Source of the DNA: Roseococcus sp. SYP-B2431
GTDB lineage: Bacteria > Pseudomonadota > Alphaproteobacteria > Acetobacterales > Acetobacteraceae
Assembly (NCBI RefSeq): GCF_004336745.1
Contig: NZ_SJXD01000029.1
Coordinates: 124,001 to 188,000, forward strand
Direction: 5' to 3'
DNA length: 64,000 bases
The notes beneath the pieces are model-generated. The model worked only from the letters and a program-made list of their open reading frames with translations. It did no database searches and was not told the DNA's origin. Below are positions 54,012 to 61,812 of the stretch, one piece after another. Made by a program: the position numbers and the translations under genes. How positions within the stretch are numbered: position 1 is the stretch's first letter; the number at the start of each line of letters is the position of its first letter.

Positions 54012-54416
54012 TCAGACCTCCACCACCACGTAGTCCTGCTCCACGCTGACCGGAAAGGTCTCCGCCTGGAGCTGCAGCGCCTCGCCCTTCTCCACGCAGG
54101 CGGGGAAGGCGCGCACCTTCGTCCGCCGCGGGTCGAACTGCGATTTCCCCGTGCGGATGTCGAACTCCCAGGCGTGCCAGGGGCAGCGCACGAACTCGCC
54201 CGAGCGGCTGTAGCTGTACTCGCCGGGGCAGGGGCTCTGGATCAGCGCCATGGAATTCCCCCGCGAAAGCGAGCCACCCTGATGCGGGCAGCGGTCGGAC
54301 AGGGCGAAGAACTCGCCGTCCAGGTTGAACAGCACGATCTTCTTGCCGTCCAGCTCGACCACCCGGCGCTCGCCCGGCGCGATCTCCGCCGCGGGCGCGA
54401 TCACGTGCCGCGTCAT
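54012..54416 (-). CDS. Rieske (2Fe-2S) ferredoxin-like protein
   Basis: 134-residue Rieske domain protein. The cluster ligands are in RCPHQGGSL and RCPWHAWEFD (Cys-X-His and Cys-X2-His). No oxygenase catalytic domain is attached, so it would carry electrons to a partner. The ATG at 54416 overlaps the stop of the amidohydrolase gene. It ends a minus-strand operon of two amidohydrolases plus this protein. Confidence 0.88.
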   Translation of the reverse strand: MTRHVIAPAAEIAPGERRVVELDGKKIVLFNLDGEFFALSDRCPHQGGSLSRGNSMALIQSPCPGEYSYSRSGEFVRCPWHAWEFDIRTGKSQFDPRRTKVRAFPACVEKGEALQLQAETFPVSVEQDYVVVEV

Positions 54417-55522
54417 CCGAAGTTGTACACCGACCTGGCATTGCCGCCGTAGATCGCGGCGCGCTTCGCCTCGGGGATGAAGCTCGGGATCGCGTAGCGC
54501 GGATCGTCGAAGTCCCAGTGCGGGTAGTCGCTGGCGAAGAGGATCCTGTCCCAGCCGATCCAGCCCATGCAGTCCAGCAGCTGTTCCGGCCGCGGCGGCT
54601 CCTCCACGGGCTGGGTGCTGACCCAGATATGCTCGCGAATCTGCTCGGAGGGCAGCCGCTTCAGATGCGGCAGCTCGTGCCGCAGGCTCGGGAAGTGCCT
54701 GTCGAGCCGCCAGGCGACGCTCGGCAGCCAGCCGAAGCCGCATTCGATCAGCACGACCTTGAGCTTCGGGAAGCGCTCGAACACGCCCTCCAGCACCATG
54801 GAGGCGACCAGCGACTGGCAGGAGGTCGCGTGCTCGCTGACCTCCTCGATGTAGAAGCTCGGCCAGCCGCCGTTGGTCATGGCCCAGCCGGAATAGCCGA
54901 AGGCGTGGATGCCGATGGGCAGCCCCACCTCCTGCGCCGCCTCGAAGATCGGCCAGTACTTCGGATTGCCGAGCGGGTGCGAGGTGCGGCTCATCAGCAG
55001 CACCTGGGCGAAGCGCCGGTCGCCGCCGCGCCGGCGGATCTCCTTCGCGCTCGCTTCCGGATCCTCGTAGGGAACGACGATGGAGGCGCGCAGGCGCGCG
55101 TCCTCTGCCACCCAGCAGGCGAGCTGCCACTCGTTCACGGCATGGGCCATCGCGGTGGAGAAGGGGTTGTTCTGGTCGCCCTGGCCGGAGGGCTGCAGCG
55201 GGTTGAGGAGGCCGATCTCCACGCCGTGGTAGTCGAGATGCTGGGACGCGACGAAGGCCGGATCGCTGGCCGGAGTCCCGCCCTCGGGCGTCCAGGCATC
55301 CAGGCGCGAGGCCAGCGGCTGCGACTTGAAATAGGGCGGGCCCTTGGTGAAGCCGTGGCGCGGCCGCATGCCGTAGGTGGCGAGCCGCTCGCGCATCGTG
55401 GCGGAAAGCCAGGGGTCGTAGTTGTGGACGGATTTCGCGCGCGGATGGATGTCCACGTCGATCAGGCCCTGGGTGGCGGCGAGGGGACGGCCCGGGGCCG
55501 CCTGCGGGCGGATGACGTTCAT
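54413..55522 (-). CDS. Amidohydrolase family protein (ACMSD-like)
   Basis: 369-residue TIM-barrel amidohydrolase of the Amidohydro_2 group. The metal motif is IDVDIHP, further His ligands are in GIHAFGYSG and near the end ASDYPHWDFDDP (catalytic Asp). Such enzymes decarboxylate or hydrolyse aromatic-ring cleavage products. It is 13 bp from a second amidohydrolase gene and coupled to the Rieske protein. The ligand could be aromatic, but no ring-cleavage gene is nearby. Confidence 0.87.
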   Translation of the reverse strand: MNVIRPQAAPGRPLAATQGLIDVDIHPRAKSVHNYDPWLSATMRERLATYGMRPRHGFTKGPPYFKSQPLASRLDAWTPEGGTPASDPAFVASQHLDYHGVEIGLLNPLQPSGQGDQNNPFSTAMAHAVNEWQLACWVAEDARLRASIVVPYEDPEASAKEIRRRGGDRRFAQVLLMSRTSHPLGNPKYWPIFEAAQEVGLPIGIHAFGYSGWAMTNGGWPSFYIEEVSEHATSCQSLVASMVLEGVFERFPKLKVVLIECGFGWLPSVAWRLDRHFPSLRHELPHLKRLPSEQIREHIWVSTQPVEEPPRPEQLLDCMGWIGWDRILFASDYPHWDFDDPRYAIPSFIPEAKRAAIYGGNARSVYNFG

Positions 55523-55535
55523 GCGACAGTCTCCC

Positions 55536-56660
55536 TCATGGTTGCGCCGCCGGTTCGCGCTCCGCGCGTGGAGGCGCTGCGCGATCGGCGGCGGCGAGAT
55601 GCGTATAGGTCGAAAGCGCGTTCTCCACGCATATCTTGCGGGCGAGCTCGGGCCCGATGCCCGGCGGCAGCTTCGGGTCGCCCTCGAACTGCCAGTGCGG
55701 CCAGTCGCTGGACCAGAGCAGCATCTCGTCGCTGCCGAGATGGTCGATGAGACGCTTCACCGTCTCGGCATCCTCGGGCGCGTCGAAGGGCTGGACCGAG
55801 AGCCGCACATTCTCCTTCACCACCTCGATGGGCGAGCGATCGAGCCAGGGGACCTCGAAGCGGACGCCCTTCCAGCCCTTGGCCAGCCGCCAGAGGAAGG
55901 CCGGCAGCCAGCTCACGCCGCTCTCCAGCAGGACCACCTTCAGCGTCGGGAACTTCACGAAGACGCCCTCGGTGATCAGCGAGGCCATGGTGCTCTGGAA
56001 GGCCTGCTGGTTCGCCTGATAGTCCTCGGCGTACCAGGAGGGCCAGCCGAGCGAGGTCACGGGATTGCGGTAGGTGCTACCGGCATGGATGGCCAGCGGC
56101 AGGTCGTGGCGCACCAGCGCCTCGAAGACGGGCCAGTTGTGCCGCCGGCCGAGCGGCGTTTCGCCCATCACCAGCACCATGGCCTGCACGAAGCGGGGAT
56201 CCGGCGCGCAGCGCTCGATCTCGTCGACCGCGTGCTCCGTGTTGAACATGGGCAGGATGATGGAGCCGGAGAGGCGCGGGTCGGCGTCGAGCCATTCCTT
56301 CCGCGTCCAGTCGTTCAGCGCCTGCGTGAAGCCGTTCGCCATGTCCTCGTTGAAGACCAGCTGCACGCCGTAGAGCGGCGTCACGATGCCACGCGCGATC
56401 CCCCAGGGATCCAGCACCTGGTCGCGCAGTTGCTGCGCGGTCGCCGCCGGCGGTGCGGATCCGGGCCGCCAGTCGGCACGCACCGTCTTGGGCGAGCGGG
56501 GCGGATAGGACTGGGTGTCGAAGCCCTCCATGCCGCGCATGGCGATCTGGTCGCGCCAGATGGGCTCCAGATAGGGGGCCAGCGCAGATAGTTCCGGGAC
56601 CATCGGATGCAGGTCGACATCGATGGCGCCCGCTGGAAGACCTGCGCCTGGGAATTCCAT
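55536..56660 (-). CDS. Amidohydrolase family protein (ACMSD-like)
   Basis: 374-residue paralogue of the next gene. It has AIDVDLHPMVPEL, PLAIHAGSTYRN and WSSDWPHWQFEGDP, the corresponding metal and catalytic positions. The ATG at 56660 has GAGGAA six bases before it; an ATG two codons upstream is too close to that site. First gene of the three-gene operon. The two amidohydrolases may act on successive intermediates or form a mixed complex; this is inference. Confidence 0.87.
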   Translation of the reverse strand: MEFPGAGLPAGAIDVDLHPMVPELSALAPYLEPIWRDQIAMRGMEGFDTQSYPPRSPKTVRADWRPGSAPPAATAQQLRDQVLDPWGIARGIVTPLYGVQLVFNEDMANGFTQALNDWTRKEWLDADPRLSGSIILPMFNTEHAVDEIERCAPDPRFVQAMVLVMGETPLGRRHNWPVFEALVRHDLPLAIHAGSTYRNPVTSLGWPSWYAEDYQANQQAFQSTMASLITEGVFVKFPTLKVVLLESGVSWLPAFLWRLAKGWKGVRFEVPWLDRSPIEVVKENVRLSVQPFDAPEDAETVKRLIDHLGSDEMLLWSSDWPHWQFEGDPKLPPGIGPELARKICVENALSTYTHLAAADRAAPPRAEREPAAQP

Positions 56661-56752
56661 GATCATTTCCTCTCGGGGCGTGACTGTGCCACGCCCCGGT
56701 CGGTCACGAAAGTCCGGCCGTCACGAAGGTCCGGATCTGTTGATCGCCCGGA

Positions 56753-57016
56753 TCAGTACCGGCGGCCATAGCCGCGGCGGGGCGGCTCCGGCGTCGTCGC
56801 GGCGCCGATGGCCGCGCCGCCGAGCGCGCCGACCCCCGCGCCGATCAGCGCGCCCTGGCCGCCGCCCGCGAGGCCGCCGACCGCGGCACCGCCCGCGCCG
56901 CCGAGCAGCGCGCCGCCCGCGGCGCGCTGGCCGGGGCTGTAGGGATTGTTGCAGGCCACCGTGGTGAGGCCGAGGCCGGCCATGACGAGCGCCAGGCGAA
57001 TCCGTTTCCCGATCAT
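56753..57016 (-). CDS. Glycine-zipper lipoprotein
   Basis: 87-residue protein with a lipobox (TTVAC, lipidated Cys about 22) and a long glycine zipper of alternating Gly and Ala (GGALLGGAGGAAVGGLAGGGQGAL and following). It ends RRGYGRRY. Such proteins insert into or sit under the outer membrane and are common in alphaproteobacteria; a specific role is unknown. The ATG at 57016 is the start, 14 bp downstream of the monooxygenase gene. Confidence 0.8.
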   Translation of the reverse strand: MIGKRIRLALVMAGLGLTTVACNNPYSPGQRAAGGALLGGAGGAAVGGLAGGGQGALIGAGVGALGGAAIGAATTPEPPRRGYGRRY

Positions 57017-57030
57017 TGGGCGATTTCCTT

Positions 57031-57330
57031 CTAAATGGTGCAGATGTTGATCTTCCGATCGGTGATCAGATCGGCATAGGCGGCGCGGGTGCGGCCCAGG
57101 CGGGGATTCGCCGTGTGCGCTGCCAGCGCGGCATCGTCGGCATAGACCTCGACGAGCATGATCCGGCTCAGATCCGGGCCATCCTTGTCCTTCGGCTGCA
57201 GCACGTCGAAACGCTCGCAACCTGGTTCGTCCGCTAGCGTGCCGGCGGCATGCTCGCGGATGATCCTGTCGAATGCCCCGTGGGCGCCCTCCTTGATGTG
57301 AAACTCGACCACGAGACAGATCTTTGCCAT
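57031..57330 (-). CDS. Antibiotic biosynthesis monooxygenase (ABM) domain protein
   Basis: 99-residue ferredoxin-like alpha-beta protein. It has the ABM pattern VVEFHIKEGAHGAFDRIIREHAAGTLADEPGCERFDVLQP, then IMLVEVYADDAALAAHTANPR. Relatives are cofactor-free quinol oxygenases or heme-degrading enzymes; many have no known reaction. The start is the ATG at 57330. It lies upstream of the glycine-zipper gene on the same strand. Confidence 0.82.
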   Translation of the reverse strand: MAKICLVVEFHIKEGAHGAFDRIIREHAAGTLADEPGCERFDVLQPKDKDGPDLSRIMLVEVYADDAALAAHTANPRLGRTRAAYADLITDRKINICTI

Positions 57331-57474
57331 CGACTTTTCCTCGACCCTTCCGACCGGCCCCGATGGCCGACCGCCGGATCGAGTCTAACGGCGAGAAAAC
57401 GCTGCCGAACACCCTCCGTTGCATGGCAATCCCTGGGCAGCGCTGCCATAATCCCGCCAACAGGAGGAACGAAA

Positions 57475-58452
57475 ATGTCTAAGATGTCCCGGCGCGTGCT
57501 TGGTGCGCTGCCGCTGCTGTCCATGCCCGCGCTGCTGTCCGCGCCGGTCGCCGCGCAACCCGCCTGGCCCGCGCGCAACATCACCATCATCGTGCCCTTC
57601 TCGCCGGGCGGCAGCACCGACGTGCTGACGCGGCGCATGTCGGAGAAGATGACCCAGACGCTCGGCCGCCCGGTGCAGGTGGATAACCGCCCCGGCGCCA
57701 ACACGGTCATCGGCGGCGAGGCCGTCGCGCGCGCCCAGCCGGACGGCTACACGCTGCTGATGTCCTCGGGCACCACGCTGACCATCAACCCGATCGTGCA
57801 GCCCAACCTGCCCTACAAGATCGAGGACTTCGCCCCAATCACGCTGTGCACGACCTATCCCTTCGCGGTGATCGCGCGGAATGACGGGCCGCGCGACATC
57901 CCCGCGCTGATCGAGGCGGCCAAGGCGCGTCCCGGCCAGATCACCTACGGGACCAACGGCCCGACGACGCTCACGAACGTCGCCATGCTGATGGTGCTGC
58001 AGGGCCTCGGCATCCGCATGCAGGACGTGACTTACCGGGGAGACGCGGCGGCCATGAACGACTTCCTCGCCGGCAACCTCGACCTGCTGGTGGTGGCGGG
58101 CAGCACGGCGATGCCGATCATGCGCAACGGCCAGGGCCGCATCCTCGGCTGGACGAGCCTGCAGCGCATGCCGCAGACGCCCGAGGTGCCCGCCTTCGCA
58201 GAATACGCGCCGGGCGTGGAGGCGCTGAGCTGGTTCGGCCTGCTGGCCCCGGCCCGCACGCCGCAGCCCGTCATCCAGGCGCTGAACGGCGCGGCCGTCC
58301 AATCGCTGAACGACCCGCGCATCCGGGAGAGCATCTTCGGCGACGTGCAGAACGTGGTGGGCGGGACGCCGGCCGAGTTCGCGCAGTTCCTGCAGGCGCA
58401 GCAGGCGGCGTGGCGGCCGGTGCTGAGCCGGATGGAAGTGCCGCTGAACTGA
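57475..58452 (+). CDS. TctC/Bug family solute-binding protein
   Basis: 325-residue periplasmic receptor. The signal MSKMSRRVLGALPLLSMPALLSAPVAAQ is followed by ITIIVPFSPGGSTDVLTRRMSEKM, VQVDNRPGANTVIGGE and VTYRGDAAAMNDFLAGNLD. AGGAGG stands 8 bases before the ATG at 57475. It is divergent from the ABM gene and has no TctAB partners. The unusual ANTVIG in place of AGGNIG slightly distinguishes it from the other five receptors. Confidence 0.9.
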   Translation: MSKMSRRVLGALPLLSMPALLSAPVAAQPAWPARNITIIVPFSPGGSTDVLTRRMSEKMTQTLGRPVQVDNRPGANTVIGGEAVARAQPDGYTLLMSSGTTLTINPIVQPNLPYKIEDFAPITLCTTYPFAVIARNDGPRDIPALIEAAKARPGQITYGTNGPTTLTNVAMLMVLQGLGIRMQDVTYRGDAAAMNDFLAGNLDLLVVAGSTAMPIMRNGQGRILGWTSLQRMPQTPEVPAFAEYAPGVEALSWFGLLAPARTPQPVIQALNGAAVQSLNDPRIRESIFGDVQNVVGGTPAEFAQFLQAQQAAWRPVLSRMEVPLN

Positions 58453-58487
58453 GGGCGGAGGCCAGGGCCGTGAGCCCTGGCCCAGGG

Positions 58488-58739
58488 TCAGGCCTTGCGC
58501 CGCATCGCGCTGAGCAGCCACAGCAGCAGCACGGCTCCGAGGGTCGAGACCAGCAGGCTCGGCAGCCAGCCGCGATAGGCGAAGCCGAGCAGGCTCGCGA
58601 CCCATCCGCCCAGCAGCGCGCCGACCAGACCCACGATCAGGTTCATGATCAGCCCGTGGCTGCGCGACATCAGCCGTTCCGCGATCCATCCGGCCAGAAG
58701 CCCGATGACGATCGCGCCGAAAAAGCCCACACCGTTCAT
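58488..58739 (-). CDS. GlsB/YeaQ/YmgE family membrane protein
   Basis: 83-residue protein with three hydrophobic segments and the family pattern FGAIVIGLLAGWIAERLM, then LIMNLIVGLVGALLGGWVASLLG. Such stress-associated membrane proteins have no known enzymatic role. The ATG at 58739 overlaps the stop of the YihY gene, so they are translated together. Confidence 0.85.
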   Translation of the reverse strand: MNGVGFFGAIVIGLLAGWIAERLMSRSHGLIMNLIVGLVGALLGGWVASLLGFAYRGWLPSLLVSTLGAVLLLWLLSAMRRKA

Positions 58740-59782
58740 GTCAGTTCTCCAGAGGTCGGCCGGACGCGCCTGCCGCGCCAGCCCATTGCGGTGAAGGCGG
58801 CCAGCACCGCCAGGATCCAGGCGGCCTGCGTCTCGTCCTGCCGGCGTGCCGCCTCGGCGGCCTCGCGGACGGGCTTCAGGTTCGCCGCCGGCAGGGTCTC
58901 GGCATTCACCGGCGGCGGCTTGGGGGGCGCGGCCGGCGCCTTGCCCGACCAGGCCCGCGTGAACTCCGCCCCCAGCAGGAAGATCACCGCCGAGTAGTAG
59001 AGCCACAGCAGCACGATCGCGAGCGCGCCCGCCGCGCCGAAGCCTTGCGTGGCGCTGGGCCGGCCGATGTAGAAGCTGATGGCCATCTTGCCGATGCCGA
59101 AGAGCAGCGCGGTCACGAAGGCCCCGACGAAGACGTCGCGCCACTGCAGCTTGCGGTCCGGCAGGATCTTGTAGATCGCGGCGAAAAGCGCCGTGATGAA
59201 GCCAAGCGAGACGACGAAGTTCACGCCGCCGATGAGGATGTCGAGCCCCGGCATCCTGTCCTTCAGCCATTGCTCGAAGGAGGAGATGGCGGTGCTCACC
59301 ACCAGCGAGACCAGCAGCAGGAAACCCGTCGTGCCCACGAGGCCGATGCTGAGCGCCTTGGCCCTCACGAAGGCGGTGATGGCGGCGGCCGTGCTGGTCT
59401 CATCGGCCGGCGGCACCTCGGTCTTCCAGATGGCGTTGAGCGCGCCCTGCAGCGCGCCGAAGGCGCCGGAGGCGGTGAGCATCAGCGTCACGATGCCGAG
59501 GGTCAGCGCGAAGCCGCCCCTGGCATCGCCCAGCGCGTCGTCCGACATGCGCTGCACCGCGCCGGCGGCGTCCTGGCCGACGAGGTCGCGCAGCTGCGCC
59601 GCCAGCGCCCGGCGCACCTCCTCCTCGCCGAAGACGAGGCCGGCGAGGCCGGTGATGAGGAAGAGCAGGGGCCCCAGCGAGAAGAGGGCGAAGTAGGCGA
59701 TGGCCGCGGCGCGCGTCAGCGCCTCGTCGGCCAGGAAGCCCTCGATCACGTCCGAGACGAAGGCATAACTGCGCGCAAGCAT
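58736..59782 (-). CDS. YihY/BrkB family membrane protein
   Basis: 348-residue protein with about six hydrophobic segments. The family signature includes ALTRAAAIAYFALFSLGPLLFLITGL, IWKTE-type loop and LPDRKLQWRDVFVGAFVTALLF. It was once thought to be ribonuclease BN; the function is unknown. A Pro/Ala-rich cytoplasmic linker and one more membrane segment form the C terminus. The ATG at 59782 is the best start. Coupled to the YeaQ-type gene. Confidence 0.87.
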   Translation of the reverse strand: MLARSYAFVSDVIEGFLADEALTRAAAIAYFALFSLGPLLFLITGLAGLVFGEEEVRRALAAQLRDLVGQDAAGAVQRMSDDALGDARGGFALTLGIVTLMLTASGAFGALQGALNAIWKTEVPPADETSTAAAITAFVRAKALSIGLVGTTGFLLLVSLVVSTAISSFEQWLKDRMPGLDILIGGVNFVVSLGFITALFAAIYKILPDRKLQWRDVFVGAFVTALLFGIGKMAISFYIGRPSATQGFGAAGALAIVLLWLYYSAVIFLLGAEFTRAWSGKAPAAPPKPPPVNAETLPAANLKPVREAAEAARRQDETQAAWILAVLAAFTAMGWRGRRVRPTSGELT

Positions 59783-59864
59783 CGACCCGATCCTCCTGCG
59801 GCGGACAACCTTCCAGCAGGATCGCGGTTGCAGCCCGAGCACAGGTCCCTGGCCGGGTGTGGCT

Positions 59865-60878
59865 TCAGTGCAGCCGGGGCGCCTTCAGGTGCCGCGCGCG
59901 GTCGCTGCTGGTGATGGCGAGGTCGAGCTGACGGCTGCCGCGGGCCAGCGTCAGCCGCACCTCGGCGCCCGCCGGGCCGGCCGCGCGCACGGCGGTCCAG
60001 AGGGAGGCCAGGTCGCTCACCGCCTGCCCGTCCACGGCGATGATGCGGTCGCGCGGCTTCACGCCGGCCTTCTCGGCCGGGCCGCCCTTGGCGAGGGAGC
60101 CCACGCCCACCGCCTCGTCGTCCTCGGTCGCGTAGAGGCCGAGCCAGGGCCGGGCGGGGCGGCCGGAATGCCCGGTGCGGCGCAGCGTCTCCAGGATGGG
60201 CAGCAGCTCGCTGACGGGGACGACCATGTTCAGGTCCAGCCGCTTGCCGCCCTGCTGCCCCTGCTGAAGGATCAGCGAGCCGATGCCGACCAGCTTCCCG
60301 TCGGCTCCGAACAGCCCCGCGCCCCCCCAATGCGGATGCGCCGGCGCGGTGAAGATCGCGTTCTCCAGCAGGTATTCCCAATAGCCGGCGAAGGGCTGGC
60401 GGGCGGCGACGGTGCAGGCCAGCGAATGGCTGCGCCCGCCGGCCGCGGCCAGCACGCCCGAGGTGCCGTGGCGCATCGCTTCGGAATCGCCGAGCGGGGC
60501 GACCTTCTGCCCCGGCAGCCGTCCCAGCGTCTGCACCAGGCCGAAGCCGGTCTCGAAATCCATGCCGAGCGGCGTGCCCTCGACCACGCGGCCGTCATTG
60601 GCGGTGATCCAGACCGTCTCGGCCTCGGTGATGAGATAGCCGATGGTCAGCACCAGCCCGCCCGCGTCGATCCAGACGCCCGAGCCCTCGCGCTCCACGC
60701 CCAGGGCCGGCGCCGAAGTCGCGTCCGGCGGCACTAGCGACTTGATCGCGACCACGCTGGCCAGCCGCTCCTCCAGGTCGAAGGAGAATTCCGAGGGGTC
60801 GGGCTGGAAGGCTTCCGGGACTTCCCATTCGTCGTCTTCGTCATCGGCCATGGGGTGGGTGCTCCTGATGCTGCTCAT
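59865..60878 (-). CDS. DegP/HtrA-like protein without a catalytic triad
   Basis: 337-residue trypsin-like fold followed by a PDZ domain (about 245-325, WLGLYATEDD...GVKPRDRIIAVDGQAVSD). The His position reads TIGYLI (Y81), the Asp position DFETGFG (G111), and the Ser motif GNSGG reads HWGGAGL, so all three catalytic residues are missing. No signal peptide is present; an acidic N terminus (residues 11-30) takes its place. The ATG at 60878 overlaps the pncC stop; an ATG at 60851 is also possible. Probably a binding or scaffold protein. Confidence 0.8.
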   Translation of the reverse strand: MSSIRSTHPMADDEDDEWEVPEAFQPDPSEFSFDLEERLASVVAIKSLVPPDATSAPALGVEREGSGVWIDAGGLVLTIGYLITEAETVWITANDGRVVEGTPLGMDFETGFGLVQTLGRLPGQKVAPLGDSEAMRHGTSGVLAAAGGRSHSLACTVAARQPFAGYWEYLLENAIFTAPAHPHWGGAGLFGADGKLVGIGSLILQQGQQGGKRLDLNMVVPVSELLPILETLRRTGHSGRPARPWLGLYATEDDEAVGVGSLAKGGPAEKAGVKPRDRIIAVDGQAVSDLASLWTAVRAAGPAGAEVRLTLARGSRQLDLAITSSDRARHLKAPRLH

Positions 60879-61387
60879 ATAGCGTCCAGCAGGGATCGGG
60901 CCAGGGCGAAAGCCTCGCGAACGGTTGCGGCGCGGATGGCCCCGCGGTCGCCGGGGAAGAGGCGCTTCGCATGAAGGGTCCTGGCCGGGAACGCGCCATG
61001 CCCGGCCATGGCGGCGCCGAGATGCACGAGGCCCACCGGCTTCTCGGCGCTGCCGCCGCCCGGCCCGGCGACGCCGGTGCAGGAGAGGGCGATCGAGGCG
61101 CCGGAGCGGGCCAGCGCGCCCTCGGCCATGGCGCGGGCCACCTCCTCGGAGACGGCGCCGACGCGATGGATCAGCTCGGCGGGAACGCCGACCATGGCGG
61201 TCTTGGCCGCGTTGGAATAGGTGACGAAGCCCGCGAGCACGACCGCGGAGGAGCCGGCGACGGCGGTCAGCGCGGCGGCGATCAGCCCGCCCGTGCAGCT
61301 TTCCGCGGTGGCGAGGGTGAGGTTGCGCGCCTTCATCGCCTCCAGCAGCGCGGCGGCCTCGGCCAGTGTCTGGTCGTCGAGCATCAT
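60875..61387 (-). CDS. pncC: CinA C-terminal domain (nicotinamide-nucleotide amidase) protein
   Basis: 170-residue stand-alone CinA C-terminal domain. It has TLATAESCTGGLIAAALTAVAGSSAVVLAGFVTYSNAAK and LSCTGVAGPGGGSAEKPVGLV, the deamidase active-site region. It recycles NMN to nicotinic acid mononucleotide. The ATG at 61387 overlaps the pgpA stop (ATGA). In alphaproteobacteria pncC commonly follows pgpA, as here. Confidence 0.9.
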   Translation of the reverse strand: MMLDDQTLAEAAALLEAMKARNLTLATAESCTGGLIAAALTAVAGSSAVVLAGFVTYSNAAKTAMVGVPAELIHRVGAVSEEVARAMAEGALARSGASIALSCTGVAGPGGGSAEKPVGLVHLGAAMAGHGAFPARTLHAKRLFPGDRGAIRAATVREAFALARSLLDAI

Positions 61388-61812
61388 GCCAGTCCCAACG
61401 CCGCAAGAATGAGCAGGATGGCAGCGGCCATCGCGCCGGCGATCACGTCGTCCGCCATCACGCCGAAGGCACCCTTCCGCCGGTCGGCCCAGCCCACCGG
61501 GCCGGGCTTGAGGATGTCGAAGGCGCGGAACAGCGCGAAGGCGAGCGCCACGCCGATCCAGCCGGAGGCCGCGGCCAGCGCCAGCGACTGCCCGGCCGCC
61601 TCGTCCACCACCACCCAGCCCGGATCGGCCGCCGCTTCGGGCAGACGTGCCACGGCCCAATAGCCAGCGAGCGTGAAGACCAGCGCTGCGACCAGCGCCG
61701 CCCATGCCGGCAGCAGCGCGATCGGCAGCACGGCGGCGGAGCCCCAGGTGCCGGGCGCCGGCCGCAGGAAGCCGATGCCGCCCAGCGAGGCGACGGCCCT
61801 CAGCGGGCCCAT
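61384..61812 (-). CDS. pgpA: Phosphatidylglycerophosphatase A
   Basis: 142-residue membrane enzyme that makes phosphatidylglycerol from its phosphate. It has LRPAPGTWGSAAVLPIALL, the catalytic WVVVDEAAGQSLAL and the block ALFRAFDILKPGPVGWADRRKGAFGVMADDVIAGAMAA. The ATG at 61812 lies inside the last codons of the slt gene (13-bp overlap). It forms a coupled run with pncC and the DegP-like gene. Confidence 0.92.
   Translation of the reverse strand: MGPLRAVASLGGIGFLRPAPGTWGSAAVLPIALLPAWAALVAALVFTLAGYWAVARLPEAAADPGWVVVDEAAGQSLALAAASGWIGVALAFALFRAFDILKPGPVGWADRRKGAFGVMADDVIAGAMAAAILLILAALGLA

Noticed and set aside
53891-54041. Possible CRISPR array around the I-E repeat
   Set aside because: I looked one unit (about 61 bp) to either side and found no second repeat; a single copy is not an array.
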